A stretch of 64,000 nucleotides of DNA from Nonlabens sp. Ci31 (lineage in GTDB: Bacteria > Bacteroidota > Bacteroidia > Flavobacteriales > Flavobacteriaceae): positions 248,001 to 312,000 of the forward strand of contig NZ_CP043633.1 of the NCBI RefSeq assembly GCF_012974865.1, in the 5' to 3' direction. How positions within the stretch are numbered: the stretch's first letter is position 1; the number at the start of each line of letters is the position of its first letter. The position numbers were made by a program, and so were the translations under genes. Below the pieces are notes generated by a model. The model had not been told where the DNA came from and ran no database searches. It worked only from the letters and a program-made list of their open reading frames with translations. This document shows, piece by piece, positions 26,949 through 36,692 of the stretch.

Positions 26949-27362
26949 TCATTTTTGCCTTTCCATATAACTCTGTAAAATTATAGTCGCTGCTATTTCA
27001 TCCACCAATGCTTTATTTTGTCGTTGCTTCTTTTTAAGACCACCTGCCCGCATGGCAGCATGAGCCATTTTTGAAGTAAAACGCTCGTCTTCACGTTCTA
27101 TTTTTACTTTAGGAAACAATTCTTGTAATTGCAAGGTATAGGTTCTCAGCCAAGGGCCTAGCTCACTATCTGTGTAATCCATTTGTTTAGGTTCTCCTAA
27201 AATTATAGCTTCTACATCTTCTTTACTTAAGTAATCCTGAAGAAAAGTAGTCAAATCACGAGTAGCTACAGTGGTGAGTCCAGAGGCAATGATTTGCATA
27301 GGATCAGTCACTGCTATTCCTGTTCTTTTTTTACCGTAATCTATTGCTAGTAATCTTGCCAT
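26949..27362 (-). CDS. ruvX: Putative Holliday junction resolvase RuvX/YqgF
   Basis: 137 residues, RNase H-like fold. The opening strand carries the first acidic residue D8 (LLAIDYGKKRTGIAV), with further acidic candidates in AIILGEPKQMD and near the C-terminus (ALVDEIAATIIL). Members act in pre-16S rRNA processing or on Holliday junctions. It lies between pyc and def on the same strand. Confidence 0.9.
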   Translation of the reverse strand: MARLLAIDYGKKRTGIAVTDPMQIIASGLTTVATRDLTTFLQDYLSKEDVEAIILGEPKQMDYTDSELGPWLRTYTLQLQELFPKVKIEREDERFTSKMAHAAMRAGGLKKKQRQNKALVDEIAATIILQSYMERQK

Positions 27363-27391
27363 AATTACTACAAAAATAAACTATTCTCGAC

Positions 27392-30300
27392 TCACACTAA
27401 AGTTAATACGAGATCATCTTTAGTCACCATAGTACCAGCCTTTAAAGTAATAGAGGCTATAGTACCAGCTCTAGTTGCTGCAACAGTATTCTCCATTTTC
27501 ATCGCTTCAATAACAAATAACGGCTCATTTTTCTTAACCTCTTGTCCTTTCTTTACAAATACTTTATATAAAGAGCCTTGCAACGGTGCTCCTATTTCTA
27601 ATGGATTAGCTAGGTCTATTTTTGTGTTTTCCACTTTGATAATATGCAGCGATTTATCTAGTATATCTACAGACCTATTTTCTCCATTCACTTTAAAGAA
27701 AATCGTACGAATACCGTCTTCATTAGGAATACTAATAGAAAGCAACTTGATAATCACAGTTTTACCAGGCTCTAATTCTATTAGGATCTCCTCTCTTAAC
27801 TCCATTCCATAGAAAAAATTCTTAGTTGGTATCAATGAAATATTTCCATATTTCTTGTAATTCTCATGAGCTTGTTCAAAAACTTTGGGATACAACATGA
27901 AAGATAAAAAGTCCTCTATCTCAATAGTGCGTGTAAATCCTTTCTCAAACTTGCGTTTAAAAGCACTAAACTCCTTAGTGAAATCTATAGGTTCTAAGTG
28001 AGCATTAGGGCGATCTGTATAAGGAATTACATTTTTGAGTATAATTTTTTGTAATTTCTTAGGGAACCCTCCTACTGGTTGTCCTAGATCACCTTTGAAA
28101 AAATCAATCACTGAATCTGGGAAAGAAATCTCCTGTCCTCTTTCCATGACTTCATTAGCAGTCAGATTATTAGTTACCATAAAAATAGCCATATCACCTA
28201 CCACTTTTGAACTAGGAGTTACCTTTATCAAATGACCAAACATAGCATTGACTTCGGCGTACATCAATTTTACTTCTTCAAAACGATCTTCTAAACCTAA
28301 GGCTACAGATTGTGGTCTCAAATTAGAATATTGACCACCTGGAATTTCATGCTGATACACCTCAGCAGTGCCGGCTTTTAAACCTGATTCAAATGGATAA
28401 TACAACTCCCGTGTATCTTCCCAGAAATTAGAAAATTTATTAAGTGAATCCATATGGAATTCTGGCGCTCGATCTTGATATTTGAGCATCTCTACTACCG
28501 AATTGAAATTGGGCTGAGACGTTAGACCCGATAAGCCGCCTAAGGCACAATCAATTACATCTACCCCAGCCTCCACAGCTTTTAAATAAGTTGCTGTTTG
28601 TAAAGATGATGTGTCATGAGTGTGTAAATGTATAGGCAAGGAGACGGTATCTTTTAATGCGGCAACTAACTCAGTAGCAGCATAAGGCTTTAACAATCCA
28701 GCCATATCTTTAATAGCAATCATGTGGGCACCTGCATTTTCTAAATCTTTAGCTAATTGGATATAATACTTCAGATTATATTTAGTTTGATTGGGATCCA
28801 ATATATCTCCTGTGTAGCTAATTGCGGCTTGGGCAATACCTCCTGTTTTTTCTCGTACATAATTAATGCTAGGCTCCATTGCTTTTATCCAATTCAAAGA
28901 ATCAAAAATTCTAAATACATCCACTCCATTTTCCCACGATTTCTCAACAAACTTTTCAATCAGATTGTCTGGGTAAGCCTTGTAACCTACTCCATTAGAA
29001 CCTCTCAATAACATTTGAAAAAGTATATTAGGTACCGCTTTGCGTAATTCTCTAAGTCTGGTCCAAGGACTTTCATGTAAAAAACGCATACACACATCAA
29101 AAGTGGCTCCACCCCAAACTTCCATACTGAAGGTCTGTGCATGGTTTTTTGCAAAGCTTTCAGCAACCTTTAACATATCAAAAGATCTCATGCGAGTAGC
29201 TAGCAAGGATTGATGTGCATCTCTCATAGTTGTATCCGTAATATGGATCTTAGTTTCCTTAAGGAGCCAGTTACAAAAAGCTTCTGGACCTAATTCTGTC
29301 AACAAATCTTTTGTCCCCTTAGGGAAAGGTGATTTGGGGTCGTAAACTGGGATTTTAGGAGTTCTAAATACTTTATTAGGATCTATACTTTTAATATCAG
29401 GATTACCGTTTACAATAACTTCAGCTAGATATTTTGTGGCTTTAGAAGTTCGGTCCTGGGGCACTATTAGATCAAATAACTCTGGCGTGTTCTGAATAAA
29501 ATTAACCGTTACACCACCATTCATAAATACTGGGTGAGTGATCACATTTTGTAAGAAATGAATATTCGTTTTTACACCGCGTATTCTAAATTCTTTTAAA
29601 GCACGCGACATTTTTCGAACTGCCCCATCCAAAGTACGACCATGAGATGATACTTTTACCAACATCGAATCAAAAAAAGGACTTACTTTATATCCTAAAT
29701 ATATGTTACCCGCATCAAGTCGTATCCCCATTCCTGCTGCACTTCGATAGGTCGTGATCTTACCGTAGTCAGGTGTAAAATCATTAGATGGATCTTCTGT
29801 GGTTAATCTACATTGTATGGCATAACCATAAGTGGCAAGACTATCCTGTCCGTAGATTTTAATTTGCTTATCAGCTAACTTATATCCTGCAGCAATGAAA
29901 ATTTGCGTCTTTACAAGATCTATCCCAGTGACCATTTCTGTAACCGTGTGTTCGACCTGAATACGCGGATTTACTTCTATAAAAAAAACATGGTCTTCCT
30001 TATCGACAAGAAACTCTACCGTACCTATGTTATTGTAACTTACTTCTTTTGTTATCGCAATAGCATATTTGTATAATTGGTCTTTTACTTTTTGAGATAC
30101 ATTAAAGGAAGGTGCCACTTCAACTACTTTTTGGTGACGGCGTTGTACCGAGCAATCTCTTTCATAAAGATGACGTATTTCTCCATGGCGGTCAGCAACT
30201 ATTTGTACCTCCAGATGTTTAGGGTCTTCAACATATTTTTCTAAAAACATGGTATCATCTCCAAATGCATTCCATGCTTCATTACGAGCACTATCAAAAG

Positions 30301-30844
30301 ATATTTCAAGGTCTTCTATGTTCCTTAAAATACGCATACCTCGACCACCGCCACCAGAAGCCGCCTTTAACATAATAGGAAAACCTATTTTCTTAGATTC
30401 CTCTCTTGCTATTTGCAGCGAACTAAGAGACTTCTCACTACTTTGAATAATGGGAACATTACATTTTACCGCTATTTTTTTTGCAGCTATCTTGTCGCCT
30501 AAAGCATCCATTACCTCCGGATCGGGACCAATAAATATAATCCCATTCTCAGCACATTTTCTCGCAAAATCTGAGTTCTCAGATAAAAAACCATAGCCAG
30601 GATGAATAGCGTCCACTCCTTTATCGACCGCAAGACCTACAATCTCATCCATATCTAAATAAGGTCTCAAAGGTTGATCATTTGCTCCTATTTGATAAGA
30701 TTCGTCTGCCTTATTACGGTGTAAAGAATAACGGTCTTCATACGTATAAATAGCGACGGTCTTTATATTCAGCTCGGTACAAGCTCTTAATACACGTATA
30801 GCGATCTCGCCACGGTTTGCAACTAGTAATTTTTTAATTTTCAT
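27392..30844 (-). CDS. pyc: Pyruvate carboxylase
   Basis: Biotin enzyme that makes oxaloacetate from pyruvate and bicarbonate with ATP, an anaplerotic step. The single 1150-residue chain has the usual order: biotin carboxylase (1 to about 450, ATP-grasp with ASGGGGRGMR), carboxyltransferase (about 530-800, DTTMRDAHQSLLATRMR), the PC_OADA region, and a biotinyl domain with AMKM at the C-terminus, where K1116 carries biotin. It is monocistronic or ends into ruvX with a 29-base gap. In marine flavobacteria this enzyme supports CO2 fixation for growth on limited carbon; that use here is inference. Confidence 0.96.
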   Translation of the reverse strand: MKIKKLLVANRGEIAIRVLRACTELNIKTVAIYTYEDRYSLHRNKADESYQIGANDQPLRPYLDMDEIVGLAVDKGVDAIHPGYGFLSENSDFARKCAENGIIFIGPDPEVMDALGDKIAAKKIAVKCNVPIIQSSEKSLSSLQIAREESKKIGFPIMLKAASGGGGRGMRILRNIEDLEISFDSARNEAWNAFGDDTMFLEKYVEDPKHLEVQIVADRHGEIRHLYERDCSVQRRHQKVVEVAPSFNVSQKVKDQLYKYAIAITKEVSYNNIGTVEFLVDKEDHVFFIEVNPRIQVEHTVTEMVTGIDLVKTQIFIAAGYKLADKQIKIYGQDSLATYGYAIQCRLTTEDPSNDFTPDYGKITTYRSAAGMGIRLDAGNIYLGYKVSPFFDSMLVKVSSHGRTLDGAVRKMSRALKEFRIRGVKTNIHFLQNVITHPVFMNGGVTVNFIQNTPELFDLIVPQDRTSKATKYLAEVIVNGNPDIKSIDPNKVFRTPKIPVYDPKSPFPKGTKDLLTELGPEAFCNWLLKETKIHITDTTMRDAHQSLLATRMRSFDMLKVAESFAKNHAQTFSMEVWGGATFDVCMRFLHESPWTRLRELRKAVPNILFQMLLRGSNGVGYKAYPDNLIEKFVEKSWENGVDVFRIFDSLNWIKAMEPSINYVREKTGGIAQAAISYTGDILDPNQTKYNLKYYIQLAKDLENAGAHMIAIKDMAGLLKPYAATELVAALKDTVSLPIHLHTHDTSSLQTATYLKAVEAGVDVIDCALGGLSGLTSQPNFNSVVEMLKYQDRAPEFHMDSLNKFSNFWEDTRELYYPFESGLKAGTAEVYQHEIPGGQYSNLRPQSVALGLEDRFEEVKLMYAEVNAMFGHLIKVTPSSKVVGDMAIFMVTNNLTANEVMERGQEISFPDSVIDFFKGDLGQPVGGFPKKLQKIILKNVIPYTDRPNAHLEPIDFTKEFSAFKRKFEKGFTRTIEIEDFLSFMLYPKVFEQAHENYKKYGNISLIPTKNFFYGMELREEILIELEPGKTVIIKLLSISIPNEDGIRTIFFKVNGENRSVDILDKSLHIIKVENTKIDLANPLEIGAPLQGSLYKVFVKKGQEVKKNEPLFVIEAMKMENTVAATRAGTIASITLKAGTMVTKDDLVLTLV

Positions 30845-31178
30845 AAAAGCTGTAAATTATTTATAGTGTAAAAAATTTAATTTTAGCGCCTGTTATATTT
30901 TAAAGTGTCGTCATGATAGATAGTGCTAATAGAATATCTCATGCGACTTCCGACAAGATGTAGATTGTTTTCTATGATCCTAACAAAACCTAACATTAAA
31001 TAAAGCTCAAATATAGCGAAATCGATATAGTTATCATTTGTGAATCTATAATTGAATTTTGAGACGGTAATTCCTTAAGAAATGGACCCCTATGACCTAC
31101 TTGCGATTATTTCTTGTGGAAACTCCTTCATTATCCATTAAGGAAATAGCTTCTCCTCTTATATTTGTAAAAAAAATC
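30845..31178. other. Intergenic region between divergent pyc and dapD
   Basis: 334 bases with no supported gene. It must hold the promoters of both genes. TATATTTG at 31160-31167 matches TAnnTTTG and precedes the dapD ATG by 11 bases. The remainder is AT-rich without strong repeats. Confidence 0.5.
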
Positions 31179-31994
31179 ATGGATCAATTAAAAAATGTTA
31201 TCGAAAATGCATGGGAAGATCGTTCCCAATTAGAAAATAGGGTAACTCAAACTGCAATTAGAGAAGTGGTGGATATGTTAGATCGCGGCACGCTGCGTGT
31301 TGCAGAACCTACTGAAAATGGATGGATAGTAAATGAATGGATCAAGAAAGCGGTCGTTCTATACTTCCCTATTCAGAAAATGGAAACCATAGAATGTGGT
31401 CCATTTGAATACCACGATAAAATACCGCTGAAGACAGGTTATAAGAGCAAAGGAATACGCGTTGTACCTAATGCTGTAGCAAGACATGGTGCTTATATCT
31501 CAAAAGGTGTGATCATGATGCCTTCTTATATCAATATAGGCGCTCACGTAGAAGAAGGAACCATGGTAGATACTTGGGCAACCGTAGGAAGTTGTGCCCA
31601 AATAGGTAAAAACGTACATTTAAGTGGTGGCGTAGGAATAGGTGGCGTGTTAGAACCTCTTCAAGCAGCCCCAGTAATTATAGAAGATAATGCCTTCATA
31701 GGATCGCGATGTATAGTAGTAGAAGGTGTTCATGTTGAATCTGAAGCTGTTTTAGGTGCAAATGTCGTGCTTACGGCAAGTACAAAAATTATAGATGTCA
31801 CTGGCGATGAACCTGTTCAATATAAAGGTCGTGTACCAGCAAGATCTGTAGTCATCCCTGGTAGTTATGCCAAAGAATTTCCAGCAGGAACGTATAACGT
31901 TCCCTGTGCATTAATAATAGGACAGCGCAAAGAAAGCACTAATAAAAAAACCTCCCTTAACGATGCTTTACGGGAGTATAACGTAGCCGTTTAG
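31179..31994 (+). CDS. dapD: 2,3,4,5-tetrahydropyridine-2,6-dicarboxylate N-succinyltransferase
   Basis: Succinyltransferase of the diaminopimelate/lysine pathway. 271 residues. The N-terminal helical domain is followed by a left-handed beta-helix of hexapeptide repeats (VVPNAVARHGAYISKG, INIGAHVEEGTMVDTWATVG, IGGVLEP) and the C-terminal VIPGSYAKEFPAGTYNVPC. The ATG at 31179 matches the family N-terminus (MDQLKNVIENAWEDR); the 29 in-frame codons upstream run through the predicted promoter. Its TAG stop shares one base with the GTG start of the next gene. Confidence 0.93.
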   Translation: MDQLKNVIENAWEDRSQLENRVTQTAIREVVDMLDRGTLRVAEPTENGWIVNEWIKKAVVLYFPIQKMETIECGPFEYHDKIPLKTGYKSKGIRVVPNAVARHGAYISKGVIMMPSYINIGAHVEEGTMVDTWATVGSCAQIGKNVHLSGGVGIGGVLEPLQAAPVIIEDNAFIGSRCIVVEGVHVESEAVLGANVVLTASTKIIDVTGDEPVQYKGRVPARSVVIPGSYAKEFPAGTYNVPCALIIGQRKESTNKKTSLNDALREYNVAV

Positions 31995-33058
31995 TGAACA
32001 TATTACTCCTTCAATATCAAATGCTGGGTGATGTGCTTACGAGCACCATCATTGCAGATCAGCTCAAGATCACCTATCCTGACGCTCATCTGGATTACCT
32101 CATCATAGCACATGCAGATGCTTTGGTAAAATACCACCCAGCTATCGACGGTCTTATTAAAGTCTCGACGTCTGATTTTGAGAAAATAAGTTTTATCATC
32201 TCGCTTTCGCGAAAGCTAAAACACAAAAAATACGATCTTCTTATAGACGCTTATGGTAAAAATAATAGCGCCTTGCTCTCCTTCTTATCAGGAGCAACAC
32301 GAAGAATAGGTTATAAAAAATGGTTTTCTAGTCTGGCCTATACAGATGCTGTAAAAAACAATCCTGACCCTTCTATCTACAAAACCGGTCTTGCTCTAGG
32401 TAGCCGCATGTTGCTCACCTCCCCTCTTACCAAAGACGTGAAATGGCATTTAAAACCTAAAATATATCTTACCGATTTAGAAAAAGTGGAAGGTAAGAAA
32501 TGGTTGTACGAACAAGGTATTGATCTGGAACAACCACTCACAATGGTAAGTGTTTTAGGAAGTAGTAAGAATAAAACCTTACCCTATTCCTACATGGCAA
32601 AGGTCTTAGATAAATTGGTAACTACGACTGGTTCTCAACTGCTTTTTAATTATATCCCAAGTCAAAAAGAAGAGGCACATGCTATTTTTAGTGCTTGTTC
32701 TACGCTAACCCAACAGCATATTTTTATCAATGCTTTTGCTCCTAGTATCAGAGATTTTCTAAAAATATTATCCCATTGTACTAGTATCATAGGTAATGAA
32801 GGCGGCGCAATTAATATGGGGAAAGCACTGGACATACCTACGTTCACTGTTTTTAGTCCATGGATCAATAAAAGCTCTTGGAATGTCAGTGAAGATGGTC
32901 AAAAGAATATTTCCGTGCACTTACAAGACTACCAACCAGAATTATACGGCGACTTGTTGCCCAAACAAATGAAAGCTCAAGCCATAGAGTTGTATAAACA
33001 ATTTGCTCCTGAATTAATGTTTGGAGATTTAGATCAATTTTTTAAGGAGAATTATTAG
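31994..33058 (+). CDS. Glycosyltransferase family 9 (heptosyltransferase-like)
   Basis: 354 residues, GT-B fold of the ADP-heptose:LPS heptosyltransferase family. The N-terminus reads ILLLQYQMLGDVLTSTIIAD, the counterpart of the usual R-x-x-x-GD-x-L-x-T-P motif, and the C-terminal nucleotide-binding part has IIGNEGGAINMGKALDIP and TVFSPW. It starts with GTG overlapping the dapD stop by one base. It transfers a sugar to the lipopolysaccharide core or a related surface glycan; donor unknown. Palindrome copy 5 is translated as SLSRKLK. Confidence 0.85.
   Translation: MNILLLQYQMLGDVLTSTIIADQLKITYPDAHLDYLIIAHADALVKYHPAIDGLIKVSTSDFEKISFIISLSRKLKHKKYDLLIDAYGKNNSALLSFLSGATRRIGYKKWFSSLAYTDAVKNNPDPSIYKTGLALGSRMLLTSPLTKDVKWHLKPKIYLTDLEKVEGKKWLYEQGIDLEQPLTMVSVLGSSKNKTLPYSYMAKVLDKLVTTTGSQLLFNYIPSQKEEAHAIFSACSTLTQQHIFINAFAPSIRDFLKILSHCTSIIGNEGGAINMGKALDIPTFTVFSPWINKSSWNVSEDGQKNISVHLQDYQPELYGDLLPKQMKAQAIELYKQFAPELMFGDLDQFFKENY
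32203..32216. repeat. Palindrome GCTTTCGCGAAAGC, copy 5
   Basis: Exact copy inside the GT9 gene, read in the L-S-R-K frame. The left flank is ATCTC, shared with copies 7 and 10 and the variant at 7252. Confidence 0.95.
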
Positions 33059-33060
33059 CC

Positions 33061-33642
33061 TTAATATTCTGAGAAGTTTATTTTGCGCTGGTTTCTGATA
33101 AATATAATTTGCTCTTCGTTTAGATCCTCATAAGCTTTATCATATTCTCTCATAGAAAGCTCATTTCTATAAACTTTTCTTGCAGAAACTATTTTATCTG
33201 TAACTTCTAAATAAAATTTATAAGTAGCTTGCCTATCACTAGAAAGAATAATAAAAACAGTACTATTAGTCGAATCAATAAATTTTAGGATATTACTTTC
33301 AAGTTTTTCAACTTGAGACACTTTATTGTCCACTAATAACGTACCATTTTCTGTAATAAGTATGCTAACCTCATCGCAAGGTTCTTTCACTGCTGTTTCT
33401 AAGGGTGTTGACGGTACCGGTAGATTATCTGGAATTCCAGAACTGAGATCAATCCACGCTATAAGCACTAAAATACCATTTCTATAGAATTCCAGATCAT
33501 AATCTTCTTCTTCAAACAATTTTAACAACTCACTACTTACTTCAGCTTTATATAAATCGGTGGTTTGCAACTTATTCATAATTGCTAAGAAAGAAGTGGC
33601 TGTTTTTTTCTGATGCTGTATAAGATAAAGAGACTGATGCAA
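33061..33642 (-). CDS. Orphan ExbD-like protein lacking a clear membrane anchor
   Basis: 193 residues. The C-terminal 120 resemble the periplasmic domain of Bacteroidota ExbD/TolR proteins: a VSILITENGTLLVDNK strand, LESNILKFI helix, VFIILSSDRQATYKFYLEV and a helical DLNEEQIIFIRNQR end. ExbD normally has one N-terminal membrane helix with an essential Asp; here the equivalent stretch (NGILVLIAWIDLSSGIP) has only nine hydrophobic residues after a long charged region. No exbB or tonB gene is adjacent. It may be a degenerate or repurposed copy. The start is uncertain (33642 or Met at 33579). Confidence 0.6.
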   Translation of the reverse strand: MHQSLYLIQHQKKTATSFLAIMNKLQTTDLYKAEVSSELLKLFEEEDYDLEFYRNGILVLIAWIDLSSGIPDNLPVPSTPLETAVKEPCDEVSILITENGTLLVDNKVSQVEKLESNILKFIDSTNSTVFIILSSDRQATYKFYLEVTDKIVSARKVYRNELSMREYDKAYEDLNEEQIIFIRNQRKINFSEY

Positions 33643-33809
33643 TGCAAGCGTCTAAATATAATTGATCTAACTCTCTCTAAACGAGATTTTTGGAACTTGT
33701 ATTTTAGACCAATCTATACCTTCTTTATAATCACCCTTCGCGATAATTTGTAAAATTTATCGATAGCCATCACTATTCTGATTCCCCAATAAGCCTGCAT
33801 CAATCCAGC

Positions 33810-33971
33810 TTAATTCATATTCTTGAATATTTTTTTTACATTGGCCGAATCTACTTTTATTGATTTATAACGGCATTTCATCAATTGATCTTCGTAACGA
33901 GACACTTGAGATGATGAATTACAACTTATTAAAAGCATGGATAAAAAAGCAAGTATAAATCTTATTTGCAT
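33810..33971 (-). CDS. Small lipoprotein, possibly truncated
   Basis: 53 residues: signal peptide with lipobox Cys17 (SMLLISC), a short serine-rich linker, and a charged tail (VSRYEDQLMKCRYKSIKVD) ending at TAA. Past the stop, other frames read as fragments (IDAGLLGNQNSDGYR and GDYKEGIDWSKIQVPKIS), suggesting the 3' part of a longer lipoprotein gene has decayed. The family is not recognised. Confidence 0.45.
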   Translation of the reverse strand: MQIRFILAFLSMLLISCNSSSQVSRYEDQLMKCRYKSIKVDSANVKKIFKNMN

Positions 33972-34044
33972 TCTTGAAATATGTGATTTTTAATTCGACC
34001 TCTGTAACCCATCTCTATTTCCCTAAAAGAAACAAGTTTTAAAA

Positions 34045-34065
34045 ATATGAAATATGAAATATGAA
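34045..34065. repeat. Heptanucleotide repeat (ATATGAA)x3
   Basis: Three exact tandem copies of ATATGAA in the gap between the small lipoprotein and the GT2 gene at 34146. The rest of the 33643-34145 gap holds only the small lipoprotein and its apparent remnants. Confidence 0.9.
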
Positions 34066-34145
34066 ATTCAAAAGCAAAGCGGTCCATAACCAATTGGCAA
34101 TTTTATGACTTGTAATGTTAAAAATTGTTCATTGGTGATTCTAAA

Positions 34146-34976
34146 CTACTTTTCTTCCTTCACAATTCCATAGGGCGTAAAATCCTTATTCTTGTCTTTT
34201 GTTGACTTTCTAATTGCTTTATTCTTGTCAATAGACTCTTGATTTTTGTAGCCACGAGCGTGATCTAAGTGAAGACAGATGGCGCTGTATCTTATTTGCT
34301 TAGACTTGATTCCATAATTAAATAAGCGCTCTCCTAGTTCACGATCTTGACCTCCGTATTGCATTCGTTCATCAAAACCGTTGATCGCTTTTAGGTCTTT
34401 TAACCAGCCACTGGAATTATGTCCATTCCAACTTGCATTTGTAGGAGTGAGATTCTCCATAATCTTTGCCGTTACAAACCCTGAAGTAAGCTTTTGATTT
34501 TTATAAGAAGCTGGTAATCCATTTTTTTTTAACCACTCTGCGTCAAAACTACGTTGAGTAGCAATATCTTCTTCTGTAATTTTCTCAGAGAGCTCTAAAG
34601 GTAATTTATAATAGCCCCCAGACAGGAAATGCCCTGGCTCACGGCGCTCATAATGTATTTGAAGAAAGTCTTCTCTTGCTATACAATCACCATCAGACAT
34701 AACCACATACTCTGCATTACAGGCAGTAAGGGCTTTATTCAAGATCATACTCTTCTGAAAACCCTTATCCTCATGCCATACATGAATAATTTTCTTAGCG
34801 CTTTTCTCTATATAGTTCTTGATAAATTCCTTGGTTTCTTCATTAGAGCCATCATCTGCAATAATAATTTCAAACTGTCTAAAAATCTGGTGCTCATAAC
34901 TCCACAAGGTTTTTTCTAACCAAGGAATAGAATTATAAGTACTTATTACAACTGATATGGATGGGTCTTTGATCAT
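34146..34976 (-). CDS. Family 2 glycosyltransferase with galactosyltransferase-type C-terminus
   Basis: 276 residues, GT-A fold. The N-terminus has SISVVISTYNS and the nucleotide-binding DDGS (about 41-44); the metal-binding motif is SDGDC (about 94-98); the C-terminal part has NGHNSSGWLKDLKAINGFDERM and YGGQDRELGERL, typical of the Glyco_transf_7C type with its ED-like acceptor loop. Soluble, cytoplasmic. It probably acts in surface glycan synthesis, given the neighbours. A GT2 at 37546 shares the DDGS, HVWH and G-(W)-x-DxEL pattern, so the two are distant paralogs. Confidence 0.83.
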   Translation of the reverse strand: MIKDPSISVVISTYNSIPWLEKTLWSYEHQIFRQFEIIIADDGSNEETKEFIKNYIEKSAKKIIHVWHEDKGFQKSMILNKALTACNAEYVVMSDGDCIAREDFLQIHYERREPGHFLSGGYYKLPLELSEKITEEDIATQRSFDAEWLKKNGLPASYKNQKLTSGFVTAKIMENLTPTNASWNGHNSSGWLKDLKAINGFDERMQYGGQDRELGERLFNYGIKSKQIRYSAICLHLDHARGYKNQESIDKNKAIRKSTKDKNKDFTPYGIVKEEK

Positions 34977-35091
34977 AGAACAATACTAGTAAATCATGTT
35001 TATACAAATTTAATGATATAAGCTGGGTAATTAAGATAACAAAGTTATTTTTGCCACGGTTTGATTTTTAACATGTAGATTCGTCACCATA

Positions 35092-35856
35092 ATGTCAAAG
35101 TACCCCATCACAGCTATAATTCCTGCCTATAACGAAGCTCACAATATTGTTGAGGTTCTAAAAAGTGTAGATTTTTGCGACGAAGTTATATTAGTAGATA
35201 GTAATAGCACCGATAACACGGTAGCGCTAGCACAACCCTATTTTAATAAGTTACTCACCAGAGAATACATTCACAGCGCCTCCCAAAAAAACTGGGCAAT
35301 TCCGCAAGCAACTAATGAATGGATACTATTGGTAGATGCAGACGAACGTGTCACACCAGCTTTAAAAGAGGAAATTATCAAACTCATTCCTAGCTTAGAC
35401 ACTAACGGTCATGTAGGTTACTGGATGGGAAGACGCAATTTCTTTATGGGTAAGCAAGTACGTTACAGCGGCTGGAAGAATGATAAAGTCATACGCCTTT
35501 TTTTAAAATCGAAATGCAAGTATGTAGATAAGCACGTGCATTCTGAAATTGAAGCAGACGGATCTGTAGGCTGGCTAGAAAACAAACTACTGCATTACAA
35601 ATATGTAAACATGGATCATCACGTAAAAAAGCTACAGCGATATGCTAGTTTACAAGCACGTGATTTTGATAAAAAAGTAGGTAAAATCACTTTATTCCAT
35701 GTCGTTGTAAAACCATTTTGGGGCTTTTTTAAACATTATATTATACAACTAGGTTTTCTAGACGGCTTTGTAGGATTTACTATTGCCTACTTAAGGAGTT
35801 ATGGAATCTTTATGCGTTATGTAAAACTGTGGTTATTGCGCAGGGATATTGATTAA
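35092..35856 (+). CDS. WaaE-like family 2 glycosyltransferase
   Basis: 254 residues. GT-A motifs: TAIIPAYNEAHNI at the start, VDSNSTDNT, the DxD-type VDADERV, and the acceptor motif VDKHVHSEIEADG. This pattern is that of WaaE/KdtX-type LPS core beta-1,4-glucosyltransferases. Its stop overlaps the stop of the converging gene at 35853 by four bases. Sugar and acceptor are unproven. Confidence 0.83.
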   Translation: MSKYPITAIIPAYNEAHNIVEVLKSVDFCDEVILVDSNSTDNTVALAQPYFNKLLTREYIHSASQKNWAIPQATNEWILLVDADERVTPALKEEIIKLIPSLDTNGHVGYWMGRRNFFMGKQVRYSGWKNDKVIRLFLKSKCKYVDKHVHSEIEADGSVGWLENKLLHYKYVNMDHHVKKLQRYASLQARDFDKKVGKITLFHVVVKPFWGFFKHYIIQLGFLDGFVGFTIAYLRSYGIFMRYVKLWLLRRDID

Positions 35857-36692
35857 CTAAGCAACTCTTCAATTTTATGTTCAGATAGCTGGTAATGTGA
35901 GCAAATTTGCTCCCATTGTACTCTGTTAAAATCCTGTCCTTTATTTACCTTCTTAAGCGCCACAAACTGGGTTCCCATAATAGGTACAGGCACTTCTGGC
36001 CTGTTGTTATTTTGTAGAGATAAGGTCCCATTTAAAACAGCCATAGCCTTGAACCACAAGTCGTCTGCCTTAGGAGCTAGCTTTGTGAAAAGAGCTACAT
36101 CTTGAACATCTTGATGTAAACTACCCGAAGGATAGAGTACGCAAAAAGCGCCTACCGGCATATTGTGAGGCCCCTGCTCTGGTGGATCAACCACAAATCG
36201 CCATTTCCCGTAAGAAGTAATTTTACCATTTTCATAAGTCATTTGACGGCATCGATTGCCTATGACTTGAGTTGGAAACTTTAAATGCTCCTCATAAATA
36301 ATTTGAAGCGTATCTGACTGATAAATAACATCGTCATCACACGTAATGATCGCTTTATCTGGAAATGCCTCCAGACTGTGAATTAATTTTCTATGAGAAA
36401 AACCATAAGGAGAATACCTGATCTGAAACAGCTCTCCCTGTAACTTTGAAAGCCTACTAGGGACCTGATTTTTCAAATCCTCCTGCAGCCATAGCACTAT
36501 CAGTTCGGGCTGGTATTCTTGCTGCATCATGCTGCGTATGGTAATGTGCAGTGTTCTTAATCGAGTAGGAATAGAAGTCAATGAAACTATTACTGGAATC
36601 TTTTTAACAGGTGCAGCCCCTAATTTTGACATAGGGATCGCAAGCATTTTAAAACTTGCACTTATGGATTTAGGAATTTCAGACAACTTCAT
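35853..36692 (-). CDS. GT-A type glycosyltransferase-like protein
   Basis: 279 residues. It opens with a short hydrophobic region and then a GT-A-like core: IPVIVSLTSIPTRL, the DxD candidate TCDDDVIYQ, and a C-terminal AFCVLYPSGSLH and KADDLWFKAMA. It resembles uncharacterised glycosyltransferases of polysaccharide loci but lacks a strong family hallmark beyond the acid triplet. Its ATG overlaps the stop of the kinase gene upstream (ATGA), so the two are translationally coupled. Confidence 0.7.
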   Translation of the reverse strand: MKLSEIPKSISASFKMLAIPMSKLGAAPVKKIPVIVSLTSIPTRLRTLHITIRSMMQQEYQPELIVLWLQEDLKNQVPSRLSKLQGELFQIRYSPYGFSHRKLIHSLEAFPDKAIITCDDDVIYQSDTLQIIYEEHLKFPTQVIGNRCRQMTYENGKITSYGKWRFVVDPPEQGPHNMPVGAFCVLYPSGSLHQDVQDVALFTKLAPKADDLWFKAMAVLNGTLSLQNNNRPEVPVPIMGTQFVALKKVNKGQDFNRVQWEQICSHYQLSEHKIEELLS

